Assembly (NCBI GenBank): GCA_958295665.1
Contig: OY282560.1
Location: 271,300,177-271,364,176, forward strand
DNA: 64,000 nt
Reading direction: 5' to 3'
From: Tipula vernalis
Taxonomy: Eukaryota > Arthropoda > Insecta > Diptera > Tipulidae
Shown here: in pieces, positions 45,100 through 56,919 of the stretch
How the letters are laid out: every line of letters begins with the position of its first letter
Numbering within the stretch: the first letter of the stretch is position 1
The notes under the pieces: generated by a model
Told to the model about the DNA's origin: nothing
Databases searched by the model: none
Seen by the model: only the letters and a program-made list of their open reading frames with translations
Position numbers and translations under genes: made by a program

Positions 45100-47890
45100 T
45101 ACAAACTATAGCCAACTATACTTAATACAAAAAAAAAAAAAACCTCCATTCATAAATTTTCTTTTTTATGTTTGAAATTAAACAGATACAATTTTAATAA
45201 TTGAGGTACAATTCGAACCACGACATCTTTCAATATTTTGAGTTAAATTTGAAATAGAAATTAAGAAAATGTTTCTGGATTAAACTACATTTTTCATGGA
45301 ATTTAAATAGTACAAATTGTTTTACAGTGTTACTTGGGTTAATAATTGATTTGGAAATTTAGATTAGAAATTGATTAGGATATTCTACTTGGTTTTGAGC
45401 AAATGTTTGAGTGTAAATTTGATGATCTAAACTAGATTCAAACTTAATTTTAATTGCAATTGAGTTGCAATACGAGATTTGGTCTCAAACAACCAACAAA
45501 ATTTCCTTAGTATTTAGTTTAGAAACTTGTACCGGAAATTTTGAGAGAAATTTGAATTAGGAATTTAAATTTGAAAAAATGGTTTTGGCATTCCAAACCA
45601 AATAAAATCTTTGATAAAATTATATATAGGAATTAAGTTACAATCGTAAACTTACATTGCATAATAGATTTGCTGAGTGGATTCTAAATTAGAAAACAAA
45701 AAAAATGAGAGCAAATTAGGTGCAGCAAAGAATATGTAGCTTTGTCAAGGGAAAACCAAAATACACATTTTGAAACGAATTTGAATTGGATCAAAAAATT
45801 AGACTGGAAAAGAAAATAGTTTTTATGGATTCGAGTAAAACCTTGTATGCATCCAGAATAAAATTAGATTACAATTCCATGTGGATTTATCAAATCAACT
45901 GTGACGGACATTACAATCCAAAATGGAGTTAAACTTCCAAACTGTACTTGAATGTTTGATAATTGTAATTTTGATCACGCTCATTGAATTAAATTGAAAT
46001 AAAAATTTGAATGAAATTTATAGTTTTAACAAATATTTAGGTATTCTGCTAATTGATTATTGTATTTTCGTTTTAATATGTGAATAGTATTCACTCTAGT
46101 AACTTAGTTTAAAATCAAAATGGACTCGAAAAAAATTAAGATTTTTGGTCAGAAATTTAGTTCCAAGCAGTTCTCGAAATTAATCAAAATGATAAATGTA
46201 ATTTTGAACATAAATCTAGTCTAAATAGGTCAACTGCATTCGTCAGAGAGGAAATTAATTAAGAGAACAAAGAGAAAAAATTAATTGAATTGTAAACTAG
46301 ATTTAATGAATTTGAGTGAAATTTTATTTTGGGAAACACATAAACACGATTTCAAAAAATTATTTAGTTCAACTACAAAATCAGGAATTCAGCAAAAATC
46401 TGAACGAATTTTGTTTTATAATAGAAGCATATCTATTTTAAACCGTAATTGAATAAAATCTTAAGTGGGAACTGACAATAGAAATAGAGTTTAATTGACT
46501 GCCTTTAATAACGATTTGAGTGAATTTTAAAAATCTAGTTAATTTTTCGAGCAAAATTTTTATTTAGAATGGGGTAAATAAAGATTTGAACAAAGTTTGG
46601 ACTAAAAATTCAATTTCAATTCAATCGAGAGTTTGAGCAAAAAATTGGATGCAATTTAATTAAAAAATATTTAGAAAACGGGCTTCATTTCCAAATTTAA
46701 CTAGCGCAAAATTATGGGTGCAATTGAAGTAGAAAGTTTGTGATATTTTGTTTCCAAATTAAGTAAAAATTCCAATCTAGATTTGTCTAAATGTGCCTGA
46801 TTATAAATTTGGAATGCAACTTCAGCTATAGTTGCAAGTGCATTTATGAAATTTATTGAACATTTATTTGAGTGTTATTAGAAATGCTGAATTAAAGCCG
46901 AATTTAAACGTCTAGTTTGCATCAAAAGGTTTGCTAAATTTGTATTAGAATTTTGAACATAAATCTGAGTAAATATCGAAATACTATTTGAAGTTTAAGC
47001 AGTAATTTAAAAAACTGTTGAGTAGAAAATGAATTTGCATAGTACTTTGGGTTTGAGCAAAAACATAACTGTAATTTTGTTTTTAGTTTAAAGTTGAGTT
47101 TGTATTTCGAATTGGACTGGCAAGAGAAAAATTAGAAAAAAGTTAGAATTATAAAATTGATTTGAGCAAAATTGTATGTTTAGTGAGAGCAAAATTCTAA
47201 GAAAAAGTTGTTTTTGAATTCCAAAACTTTGGTCGCAGTTAGATAGAAATTTTGTGATATTTTGAATACATGTGGGCTAAGCTCCAAACTCGATTTGAAA
47301 AAATCTTGAAGGAGGAATTGATTTATAATTTTGAGTGAAATTTAAAATACAAAATTTATAATTTCAGCTTTCATTTTAAAATGATTCGAGAAGTGTAAGT
47401 TTGATATTCCAAACTAAATTTTAATTGCAATTAGTAAAAATTGCAATATGAAATATGATTGCAACAACAATAAAATTATTTAGTATCAGCACCATGTATA
47501 AAAGGATATGAATTCTAAACTGTAATTGCTTATAATCTTGATGCTAACGTAAATTGAAAATTGTGTTTGAATTACAATAAGTATCGCTTACCAGTCCAAA
47601 TTTTTAAGTGTTTGGATGTAGAAACATTTGTGGACTACTTTGCCAGCACTTTGTAGCTTTGTATTCCAGGAGAGCTAGTTTATGATCTAACTTTGTAACC
47701 AAACACTTGATAATTTTTTTGTTAATGAGTGAATTGAAATCCTCTTAAGATAAGATCTAGTTTTGGTTTTCTTCATATTTGTCATTTTAATCACACATTT
47801 TACCACATATTTTGCAATTTTAGTTACACGTTTTAGGAACATATTTTTGATTTTTTAGAACCTAAAAATCCTAAGCCTAGTTATAAAGTT
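43906..47890. repeat. Degenerate AT-rich block, possibly bounded by a short inverted repeat
   Basis: From about 44460 to 47600 the sequence is dominated by loosely repeated words such as AAATTTGAATTAGAAATT, TTTGAGCAAAA and TTCCAAACTAGATTT, without a fixed period, and with no coding frames. An inverted pair lies outside it: TATAAATAGGCTTAGGAT at about 43925 and ATCCTAAGCCTAGTTATA at about 47866. CACACATNTTACCACATATT-type sequence also recurs near 44020 and 47795. It may be an old, heavily eroded minisatellite or the inside of one large element. Neither can be proved by eye. Confidence 0.4.
44995..45103. repeat. (AT)n microsatellite
   Basis: An almost uninterrupted alternating AT run of about 90 bases, with one ACC interruption near 45006 and ATACATATAC at the right edge. 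Confidence 0.95.
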
Positions 47891-49126
47891 TTAATTAACT
47901 TATTCATGTTATATAATGTTATATACATTTTAAGGAAGTTTTGGTTAAAAGATTAATAAATAATAAAAAAAAAAGTTAAATTACGAGTAAAGCATACCAC
48001 TCATATCAATTAGATTATCTTGCAGAGAAGAGATTCTGGAAATTAAGATTTGTGGATTTATGTAGATTCCCAAATTTAAATAGCGTTGTGAAGCTTGTTT
48101 GTTTATTTTTTCTCTAAGCAATTATTTTTCTCTAAGCACCTCCAACTCTTTCTCAATTCACTTTTAACGTCCTACGCAGTTCACTTTTAACCCTCCTGGC
48201 CAATATCGGTTTAATCAACTGATGAATAATCTTCAAAATATTTAGCTAATTTAGATATCATTTACCTTTCTTTGAATAATGTGGCAGACTTTTTAAACTG
48301 TGCTTATCTAGTCTCAAGTTGATTGATTCTAGAGAGATCTCTTGAATTCCTTTGTACAGCCGACAGAAATTTCTAAATAATATGACAACGAGACAGTCGC
48401 TGTTAATTTTGTTAAACATGACATCAGGAACTACAATCATGTCATCAGCCAACGATCCAATGGAAAGCTATATCATATGACCAAGTCTGTCTCTAAATCA
48501 TCAAATACTTATGCATATCCGCTTAATAACTTTTATTCGATCCCCAATAATGCATATTAAATTGAATGAAAAACTTTAATAATTATATTACGTAAATAAT
48601 AGACATTATCTAAAAGAGAGGAATTCTTGCTTTGCATTATGTATTTTAACAATTGGTCCGGGGACAGACGTGGTCATATGAAATAGTTCAGCTTCATTTT
48701 TTGTCTTACTGTGAAGCGCACTAAATTAACAATGCATTAAATTAATCAATGACACATCTAACATTACGAAGTGTGGTCATATGATATACCAAAAATGTCA
48801 CTAGCTGCTCATCAAGTTTTCGCTAAACAATTGTATTAAAAATGATAGTTTGATGTTAACCTTCCTGTCAACATGACACATCTGGATGTGTATTTGGATT
48901 TTCCTTTATAGTATCGCCTATCGCCTAAACATTCAAAATGAACAATTTACTGAAAAAAACCTATATTACCAGAACGACCCTAGCATATTTCAGAACATGT
49001 TTTTTTCATACATCCTACATACAACACGAACACACCCAGGTACACAAGATTATATACTATGAAAATTACATATATTAGCAGCATTGAACTTTATAAATAA
49101 AGGTTTAAATACTTGCGTTGTACTGG
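47891..49126. other. Unassigned stretch
   Basis: A minus-strand frame at 48258-48452 has no motif. A short local repeat (TCTCTAAGCA and TTCACTTTTAAC, each twice) lies at 48110-48195. Confidence 0.4.
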
Positions 49127-50281
49127 GCCCCTATTTGTGAATACGAATTCGAATAAACGAACATCGGTTTCGAGTCATTGGTATTCGTGAATTCGAAAAC
49201 GAATATTTTTGAAACGAAAACGAATTGCTATGAAACGAATATAAATTTACCTTATCTAGGAATCAGTTTTCGACTATTATGAACGGATTCCTATACGTTG
49301 CTGAAATTGTTGACGAAGTTATATAAAAAGGAAGAATAATTCTAAACATTTGCATTTACGTTTTTATTTAGGACGCCATTTGAGAAGGGTATTAATTACC
49401 CATTAAATTAATAATTTTTCAATAAATCAATTTTTAAATAATTTTTATCAATTTTTTTTTTAAATAAAATTGAACAACATTTATTATTGTTATTGATAAA
49501 GCCGAGTAGAAATGGAAGAAACACAATTACAAAACACGAACATTTTCGCAAATCTTACGTAAACATAAATTTTGAAATATGATGCACTAATTAAATAAAA
49601 CATACGTATTAATAGAATAGGAAATATTTTATTGTATGAAATGTTTATAATTTGCCTCAATAACACATTTTAGTCACTTTTATATTTACTACGTGTCCCT
49701 AAAAAATACAGCTGAATGAGAAATTGCACATCTCCAGCAATTCGTGGATCATCAGCTTTAGCTCCGGGAATATGGAACAATTAATAAATAACTAATTTTT
49801 TTGATATAATTGTTTAAAATAGAAAACATATCCAACATTCACATTATTGATTTAAAAACTTCAAACTGCGAGACAAAAGACAAAACATCAAAATGTCAAA
49901 ATTCTTCAAGGTTTGTATTTTTCGTATAGGTTTACCCAAAAACAGAATTTCCCTCTTCATTAATTAACACAGTACATTTTTATTTTCGATCGAATTCAAA
50001 AATACCAATTGTTATTCGAATCGAATACTACATTCGTTTCGAACGACGAAACGAAATGGATTCACAAATAGAGGCCCTGGATGCTCAATGTTCCATTGAT
50101 GATATGTACGTTTGGCTTTACGGGTTGGCTGCCTTATAATTAAGTCGCACATTTCAGACGTAAAAATTAGGGAAATTTATATTCGTTTTCGTTTCAAAAA
50201 TATTCGTTTTCGAATTCACAAATAACAATGACTCGAAACCGACGTTCGTTTATTCAAATTCGTATTCACAAATAGGGGCCC
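49127..50281. mobile_element. Inverted-repeat element, GGGCCCCTATTT family, ~1.15 kb
   Basis: The ends GGGCCCCTATTTGTGAATAC then GAATTCGAATAAACGAACAT and a later ATTCGAAAACGAATATTTTT are mirrored at the right end, about 100 bases per arm. The interior has no convincing transposase; a minus-strand piece near 49670-49780 (PGAKADDPRIAGDVQFLIQL) is unrecognised and could be part of one. The ends resemble those of the two neighbouring elements. Confidence 0.72.
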
Positions 50282-50284
50282 TAG

Positions 50285-50720
50285 GGCCCTATTTCTGAAT
50301 ACGATACGAATTTGTATACGAAACGAAAATGCTATTCTATACGAAAATTAATTGGTATTTCTGAATATGAACGTATGTCCTATTTTAGTTTTTGTAGTGT
50401 ACGTGGAAGGAAATTTGTTTTACGCGAAACTGTCTTAAAAATAACAGTGTAAAACTGACAAACACACGAAAAAATGTCAAATTTTTTAGTTCAATTTAGT
50501 TCCTTTGTGAATGGGTTTCCGGTTTTAGTAAAAAAAAATATGGCGGTCAAATTTGGGCTACAAAATATTAATGTAGAATTTTGATAAACTAATAATATTT
50601 TCAATTAAAAAAATACGTTTTATGCCTATACGAAGAATCAAACTTATTCGTATTCAAAAATACCAATGATATGAAATCGTACATTTTTTGTTAGTATTCG
50701 TATTCAGAAATAGGGGGCCT
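50285..50720. mobile_element. Inverted-repeat element, GGCCCTATTTCTGAATACG family, ~0.44 kb
   Basis: The left end GGCCCTATTTCTGAATACGA and the right end (inward GGCCCCCTATTTCTGAATAC) pair, followed inside by TACGAAACGAAAATG-like arms. It is non-coding and about 70% similar over its first 120 bases to the element at 51505-52248. It abuts the previous element with only a few bases between. Confidence 0.68.
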
Positions 50721-50837
50721 TTAAGAAACTAAATCGCTAATAACTTCGTTTTCATATTGACGGTACCGTCTAATGCGAATTCGGATCAAAATTTTGTTCG
50801 AAAGTAAGAAATATCGTTCGACACCTATTTTTATCAC

Positions 50838-50861
50838 GGGGGGGGGGGGGAGGGGGAGGGG
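50838..50861. repeat. G-rich tract
   Basis: G13-A-G5-A-G4, an isolated G tract in otherwise AT-rich DNA. It can in principle form a G-quadruplex. It is also a likely place for sequencing error. Confidence 0.8.
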
Positions 50862-51504
50862 TTTACGAACGGCAAAATAAGAAATCAAATTATTTGAGAT
50901 TTTTGTTGACAAAATTGTAATATTGGGAGAGTGTAAAATTCATGAAAAAAATAAAAATTACGAACGGATTTATATATATAAAAATTACGGACGATAATAC
51001 CTACATAATGAAACAATTTTTTTCACGGCCCTAGTAGAAATAGTTATATCCATCACGCACTATGCAAAACAGAATTTTTATAAAATTTATTTTTTCAAAT
51101 AAAATGTTTTATTTGTGAAAACTAAAATGTTTTCTCTAATTTTGTAAATTATCTTCATCCCACAATAGTTTGTTCGATTCTTGGCGTTTGACAACTAAAT
51201 TAAATCATAAGTGAAATGTGAAGCAATTAAAATATCATAAATTGCATTTGGCAATACTAAAATGAAATCCGAAACTCATCTGCGGTACCAAACAATTTTC
51301 GTATCGGATTTAATTTTCATATATTTTTGAGATTCGAATCGGATTACGCGATAACTTCCCTGGTATAAATAAAAATTGGATTTCATTAAATGTGTCAAGG
51401 TCGAATTATGAGCACACGAATGATATGGGGAAAATCTTTTCGAATCCATTTTATCGAGCAAGCATGGGGATCCGCTGATTCTGGAGTATTACCCAATTCA
51501 TAGC

Positions 51505-52248
51505 CCGATACGATACGAATTTGTATACGAAACGGAAATGCATTCGATACGAAAATTTATTGGTATTTCTGAATACGAAAGTATGACCTATTTTAATTTT
51601 TGTAGTGTATGCAAAGGGAAATTTTGTTTTACGTGAAACATCCTTAAAATGACAGTGTAAAACTGAAAAAAAAAAAAACGTAAATATTTCAAATTTTTGT
51701 CATTAAGTTAGTTTTTAATTGGCTACGGGAACAAAAACGAATCCGCGCCATGTTTGTTAAATATTATTTTATATCAAATTAAAATAATTTTATTAAATAA
51801 AAGCAAATACAAATCTGTAACTAGAAAAATCCATAGCTATTTCGTAAAATTTTAGTTTTATTTATTTAGTTTATTGTCATCGTCAATTAATCAACAAATT
51901 GGAATTTATACAAAAAAATTGTGAAATTTTGCTAAATAAAATATATTTTCAATCACAAAAATTTGGCAGTTAGTTTTTAACAATTTGTATTTCTTTTAAA
52001 AATTAGAAAAAAATTAAAAATATAAGTTTCTTGTATATCTTGCATTTTTATGTTGTCGTTAACTATTTTGTCATCGAAACAAAATCCGTTCATGAACGTA
52101 CAAAAAATTCTCGAATTCGTATTGTGAAATAAGGGAAATTTTATCACGAAACATTCTTACACGAATTCGTACAAGTATTCATATTCAAAAATACCAATGA
52201 TACGAATTCGTAGATTTTTTGTTCGTATTTGTATTCAGAAATAGGGGC
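51505..52248. mobile_element. Inverted-repeat element related to 50285-50720, ~0.74 kb
   Basis: The left side (ATACGATACGAATTTGTATA, CGAAACGGAAATGCATTCGA, GGTATTTCTGAATACGAAAG) matches the start of the element at 50285. The right end (inward GGCCCCTATTTCTGAATACA) is complete. The first bases of its left terminal repeat are replaced by ATAGCCC. Non-coding. Confidence 0.65.
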
Positions 52249-52253
52249 CAAGA

Positions 52254-52823
52254 TTAGACGATAAAAATACACGAGCAGAACGTATAAAAAACGATAAAGC
52301 CGCACCGATCAGAGATTTGCTGCAAATACTTAACGCCAATCTTCGAAAATATTTTACACCATCGGCTGGGATGACGGTCGACGAACAACTTTTTCCTTAT
52401 CGAGGGAGGACAGATGCTGGTGGATATGCGACGCAAAGACAACATATCCATTGCAAACCGATATATACACCGGAAAATTACCAAATGAATCGCGAGGATT
52501 GAACCAAGGTGAAAGAGTGGTATCCCGGCTAGTGGAATTTTATAAGAATACTAGACGTACTATCACCATCGATAATTTTTTTACTTCCTTACCATTAATT
52601 AGCACAACGACTTATGCGATGCAACTTGGCCGTTGTCGGCACACTAAGGAAGAACAAAACAAATATACCTAAGGAGTTCCAACCATCGAAACAGAGGGAG
52701 GTTTTGTCTACAGAATTTCGGTTTCATGACAACATTACGTTATACTCGTATGTTCCGAAAACCAGAAAAACTGTGAAATTATTATCAACCTACCATAATG
52801 ATAAAGCAGTCAGTGTGTGGTAG
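52254..52823 (+). pseudogene. piggyBac transposase fragment
   Basis: Pieces in three plus-strand frames, in order: LRKYFTPSAGMTVDEQLFPY then RGR (the catalytic Asp within VDEQL), YTGKLPNESRGLNQGERVVS with TRRTITIDNFFTSL (the second catalytic Asp within IDNFF), then VVGTLRKNKTNIPKEFQPSK and YVPKTRKTVKLLSTYHNDKA. The third catalytic Asp region and the C-terminal cysteine domain are missing. Two frameshifts. It directly follows the element ending at 52248. Confidence 0.88.
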
Positions 52824-55035
52824 TTAGGGGTTCCATCTATCAAAGAAACGAACAGTCGGCAAACACTTGGTTCAGGCGGTTTGGTGAATTTGATTCAATT
52901 CTCGAAAAAGTCGCATTAGCTGCGAAAACAATTTGGTAGATCATAGAATCAAAATCATACGTTACAACATAAAAAGTAAAACGCCGATACTCGTGTTGAC
53001 ACAAAGGTTAAATAAATTTATTTTACCAATAAATAGCGCATCAAATTTAAATAAAGGTGTAGAAAAATGACGGCTCTCGATAGTAAAAAAAACACAGCAT
53101 ATTATGAATAGTTAAATTAAGAAATAAAATATAAATATTTAAAAATAATAAAATATTCTTAAGAAATAAATAGAACGAAAAATTATAAATGTGTTTTCGG
53201 TTTTTGTTCCAATAAATATCCAAGAGTGGCAGCTTAACCAATAAAATTATGTTTTATGGTTAATATAATAATTAAACAATGAATAATGCTAATTCATATA
53301 ACGGTAAAGTACTTAAACACATTTATAAGCATACATGTATTGATGTCGTAAAATCTATGTAGTTGTATTTAGAGATTGAATACCATTTTTTCTACATTTA
53401 CCGATTTCTTAAAATTTATTATTCAATCATTTTTATTTTATTTTTTTTTTTGAATTTGATTTATGATTGGATATAAAATGTGAACAATTAAGACGAAAGA
53501 AATACAAATACGTACATATATGAGTACATAGTACTTAAATAAAAAATAAAAATCGGTAATGATAAAAAAAAACACGAACATCTTAAAGAAATATCCAGTT
53601 TTACAAGAGGTACGAGTAGATATATAGTAAAAATTTTAACAATAGAAAGTTTTTATATGTCTAATGAATGTATCATCTGCAATTTCAGCTAAAAACATGT
53701 TTGTAAAATTACAGAATGGATTTTATTATACTTTTTTTATAATTGGCATAAATTATTGTTGTTTGATTTATAAAAGTCTTTGATTTATTGATTTATTGTA
53801 AGATATTTTTGTAAAGAACGGTACCCAAACAAAAACGTATACATAACATACTAATTAACCCATCTTGTTAATCATATTTAAGAGGTGCAATAATTTTGTT
53901 TCATTGGAAATTTCGCGTTACTCTTATGTTGTAAGTCCTTTTATATTGTAAATCCATATGCCTGATGTTTTTTTGATTATTTTAAGATATATAATTAATA
54001 AAACGATTTTTAGAATACATATGTATCATATATGTATGTACAGTAGGTTTTATAAATTCAATAATTTTGATAATTGACTTTTCCGTATAAGTTGGGGTTG
54101 GAAAATTGTTGAATTTTTTGTTGGATTACCAAGCTAGAGAAAATAAATAATGTGGAATATTCTCCCTGATCCACAAAATATAAAAAAAATGTATCTGCAC
54201 TTTAAATAAATTGGTTACAAATTACACTGAAAAAATGTTTGCAGCTTAATTCGAATTTACCAACTTTAGTTCAAATAATCCGAATTTTCATTAAATTGAG
54301 TTAAAAAATGAAGAATTTACATAATTTATATGAAAAATCTCTCTAAGCTTATGAAAATGCCAACATCATATTTAGGTTAAAAATCCATAATTTAATGTTA
54401 ACTGTTTTTCTCAAACTGTGAAAATGAATGCCTTGATAATAGCAAAAAAACATTAAATCAAGGAAAATGATCTTAACCCTAAAGTAATCTTTTTGCGGCA
54501 AATTATAAAGAATATTATACATATCATATAGGCAAATACCGAAATATTATTAAGGTTTTTATAGCATAGAAATCATAACAAAAATTGTGTTTAAAATTGA
54601 TGTAAGAGTTTCCAAATATTTATGCATTATTTCTCAATGTAAGGACTATAAACATCATTATTGCGGTGTTTTTCCTTGAAATTTGGATATTTCTAACGGT
54701 TTATTTTATAATTTTTTGTTGTGTGTTTTTTTCTATGATATTATTCTAGTTTCGTACTCTTAACTGGTGACTTGCAGAGTGCAATATTAGCAAAAAAAAA
54801 TCTAAAAATAAATTTGTGTAAAACAGATAACAGTGTTTGTGATCCAGTACGATTTAGCGTGGTTTTGGAAAAAAATATTTTGAGTGCAATTTAGTGATAC
54901 AAAGGTGATATGTTTATGTTACAATATTATACTTCGTAGACGAATTTATAACAACACTTGAATCCCTTCATGTAAATTGTGCGTATTTTATAAATATTTT
55001 AGAATTTGTATTATTAACATTAATTGGATGTAACA
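52824..55035. other. Very AT-rich stretch before the SAM-domain gene
   Basis: No coding pattern. The last ~300 bases may hold the promoter and 5' untranslated region of the gene starting at 55036, but no TATA box or initiator could be singled out in such AT-rich DNA. Confidence 0.4.
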
Positions 55036-56295
55036 ATGATTGAGCTAAAAGGTAAAAAACGCTTTATAAATATAATTTACCAAGGTATTCTCCTAAAATT
55101 ATTGCTATTTCTATTATTAATTATAGACGGAATACAGGGCGAAATCTTAAATTTGAATGATTTTTGTGAGAACAACAATATTGTCATGCACATTGCCGAT
55201 GAGCAACAAGTTAATACTGATCAGCTGGGGCTAACGTTTCAACTGCTAGCAGAGGAACAGCAACCACTGAATGAATTTGAATTACTTCTGAATGAATGGA
55301 ATCTTCCTCATTTAAAAGATAAATTTGCTGGTATGTATTTGTAACCATTTCATATTACTTAATGGTGTTACTAAAATTCACCAAATATTCAAATTTTTAT
55401 ATTGAACACTTGTAGCAAGTGGATACGATCAAGTTGAGGATCTTAAACTTTTATTGGAATCTGATATTGATGCAATTTTTCCAGACATTTCGGAGGGAAG
55501 CCAAAAGGCTAGACTTCGGGCCAAAATTATCGAATGGCGCCAGAAAAGTGTAACATATTTTCTTAGCATGTTATACGATTTAAATTTTTAAATTTCACAA
55601 TAATTGTAATGTTTTATAGGATTTCTAAGTACAAGTTGAACTTTTATCAGCAACTACCACATCTGTAACGAGTTCAGTAAATCAATGGTTTGAAACTCAA
55701 GCCAGCAGACCTTCATTCAGTTTATTAGAACAACAACCAGCTTCTCGTTTCGTAAGTATAACATTTTTTGATTTATGTTGAGAATTGTACGTTTAATGTG
55801 TTATGTATGTACGTGTTACGTGTATATCATCATTTGTAGAAAAAACAAATATAACCTAATTGGTCCGAATTCTGAATCGGTTTCTGAAATTTAAATTTTT
55901 TTATTTGTTTTATTTTTGTCTTTTTAGTACAAACTCAAATACGTACAATGTACAAATAACAAAACATAGATTTTCTCGATCCAGAATCGGACCCAATCTG
56001 AATTTTTGGCCCCAATATTAAGTTTTAGTCTCAATATTATATTTTGTTTATTGTATTATTTTAATTATACTCGTATGTATTATGTTCACCAAACAGAATT
56101 TTTACTATCTAGATAAGTGCAGACCAACTGGCCGATTATATAACAAATACCGAAATGAAGCATCTCATCTTAACAAAATTGGATACTTCAGTACTCCCAA
56201 AATGATGAAAAACTGTACTGAACAAAATTATGTTGGTAAAGTAGCCCTAAATTTTAAATATACTTATGTAGAGTGGTAGACTGCAGTTATACTAA

Positions 56296-56919
56296 CACTA
56301 GAACTACCGACCGGTCAAAAAGACCGATTTACATTTATTGAATTAATTTTTTAAATTAATGTTAAATAATTTTGAGCCTTTTTAAATATGTTTAATTAAA
56401 ATTCTTGTTAGAATTTAATAATTTTTTTTTTTAAATATCGATATTTCGAGCCAAATGCTCATCATCAGGTTAATACAATAAATTAAAAAATTCTTATTTA
56501 TATGTATTCCGGGATTCTATTAATTTAACAACACATGTGTATTAATAGAATCCAGGAATACATATAAATAAGAATTTTTTAATTTATTTTATTAACCTGA
56601 TGATGAGCATTTGGCTCGAAATATCGATATTTAAAAAAATTTAATTAAAACTATTTAAAAAGGCTGAAGACATGTTTATATAATCATTTAACATTAATTT
56701 ATATAATCAGCCGTTCTTATAACTAAATATACATAATATTTTTAAATTATTATGTTACAATTGTTTTGGAAATTTTTGATGATTTTTAATATACATAATT
56801 ACTTTATTGTCATATTGAAAGTCATCATAAATTTCTAAAATAATTCTAGCATAATAATAAAACAAAAATTAATTCAATAAATGTAAATCCGACATTTTTA
56901 CGGGTCGGTAGTTCTAGTG
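56296..56919. mobile_element. Inverted-repeat element with CTAA target duplication, in the SAM gene intron
   Basis: Both ends read CACTAGAACTACCGACC inward, then diverge briefly and share GATTTACATTTATTGAATTA. CTAA flanks both sides (56292-56295 and 56920-56923). A four-base TTAA-like duplication with such ends suggests a piggyBac-type non-autonomous element. Inside it lies the hairpin at 56432-56634. It falls between exons 5 and 6 of the SAM gene, so it would be spliced out. Confidence 0.75.
56432..56634. ncRNA. Long hairpin with a hammerhead-like motif in each arm
   Basis: Arms of ~90 bases pair almost perfectly. On the plus strand the right arm reads CCTGATGATGAGCATTTGGC then TCGAAATATCGATATTT (56596-56632): a CTGATGA core, a GAGC..GCTC stem with a small loop, GAAA, and the self-complementary TATCGATA. 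The left arm carries the same motif on the minus strand. Outward-facing inverted copies of a hammerhead-like end are also seen in the Penelope-like element at 1712-4142. Origin from Penelope-type ends is inferred. Stem I pairing is weak, so activity is uncertain. Confidence 0.55.

Noticed and set aside
55052..55126. Apparent signal peptide or membrane segment at the start of the SAM-domain protein
   Set aside because: The segment starts GTAAAA and ends TTAATTATAG, and removing it keeps the frame. It reads as an intron.
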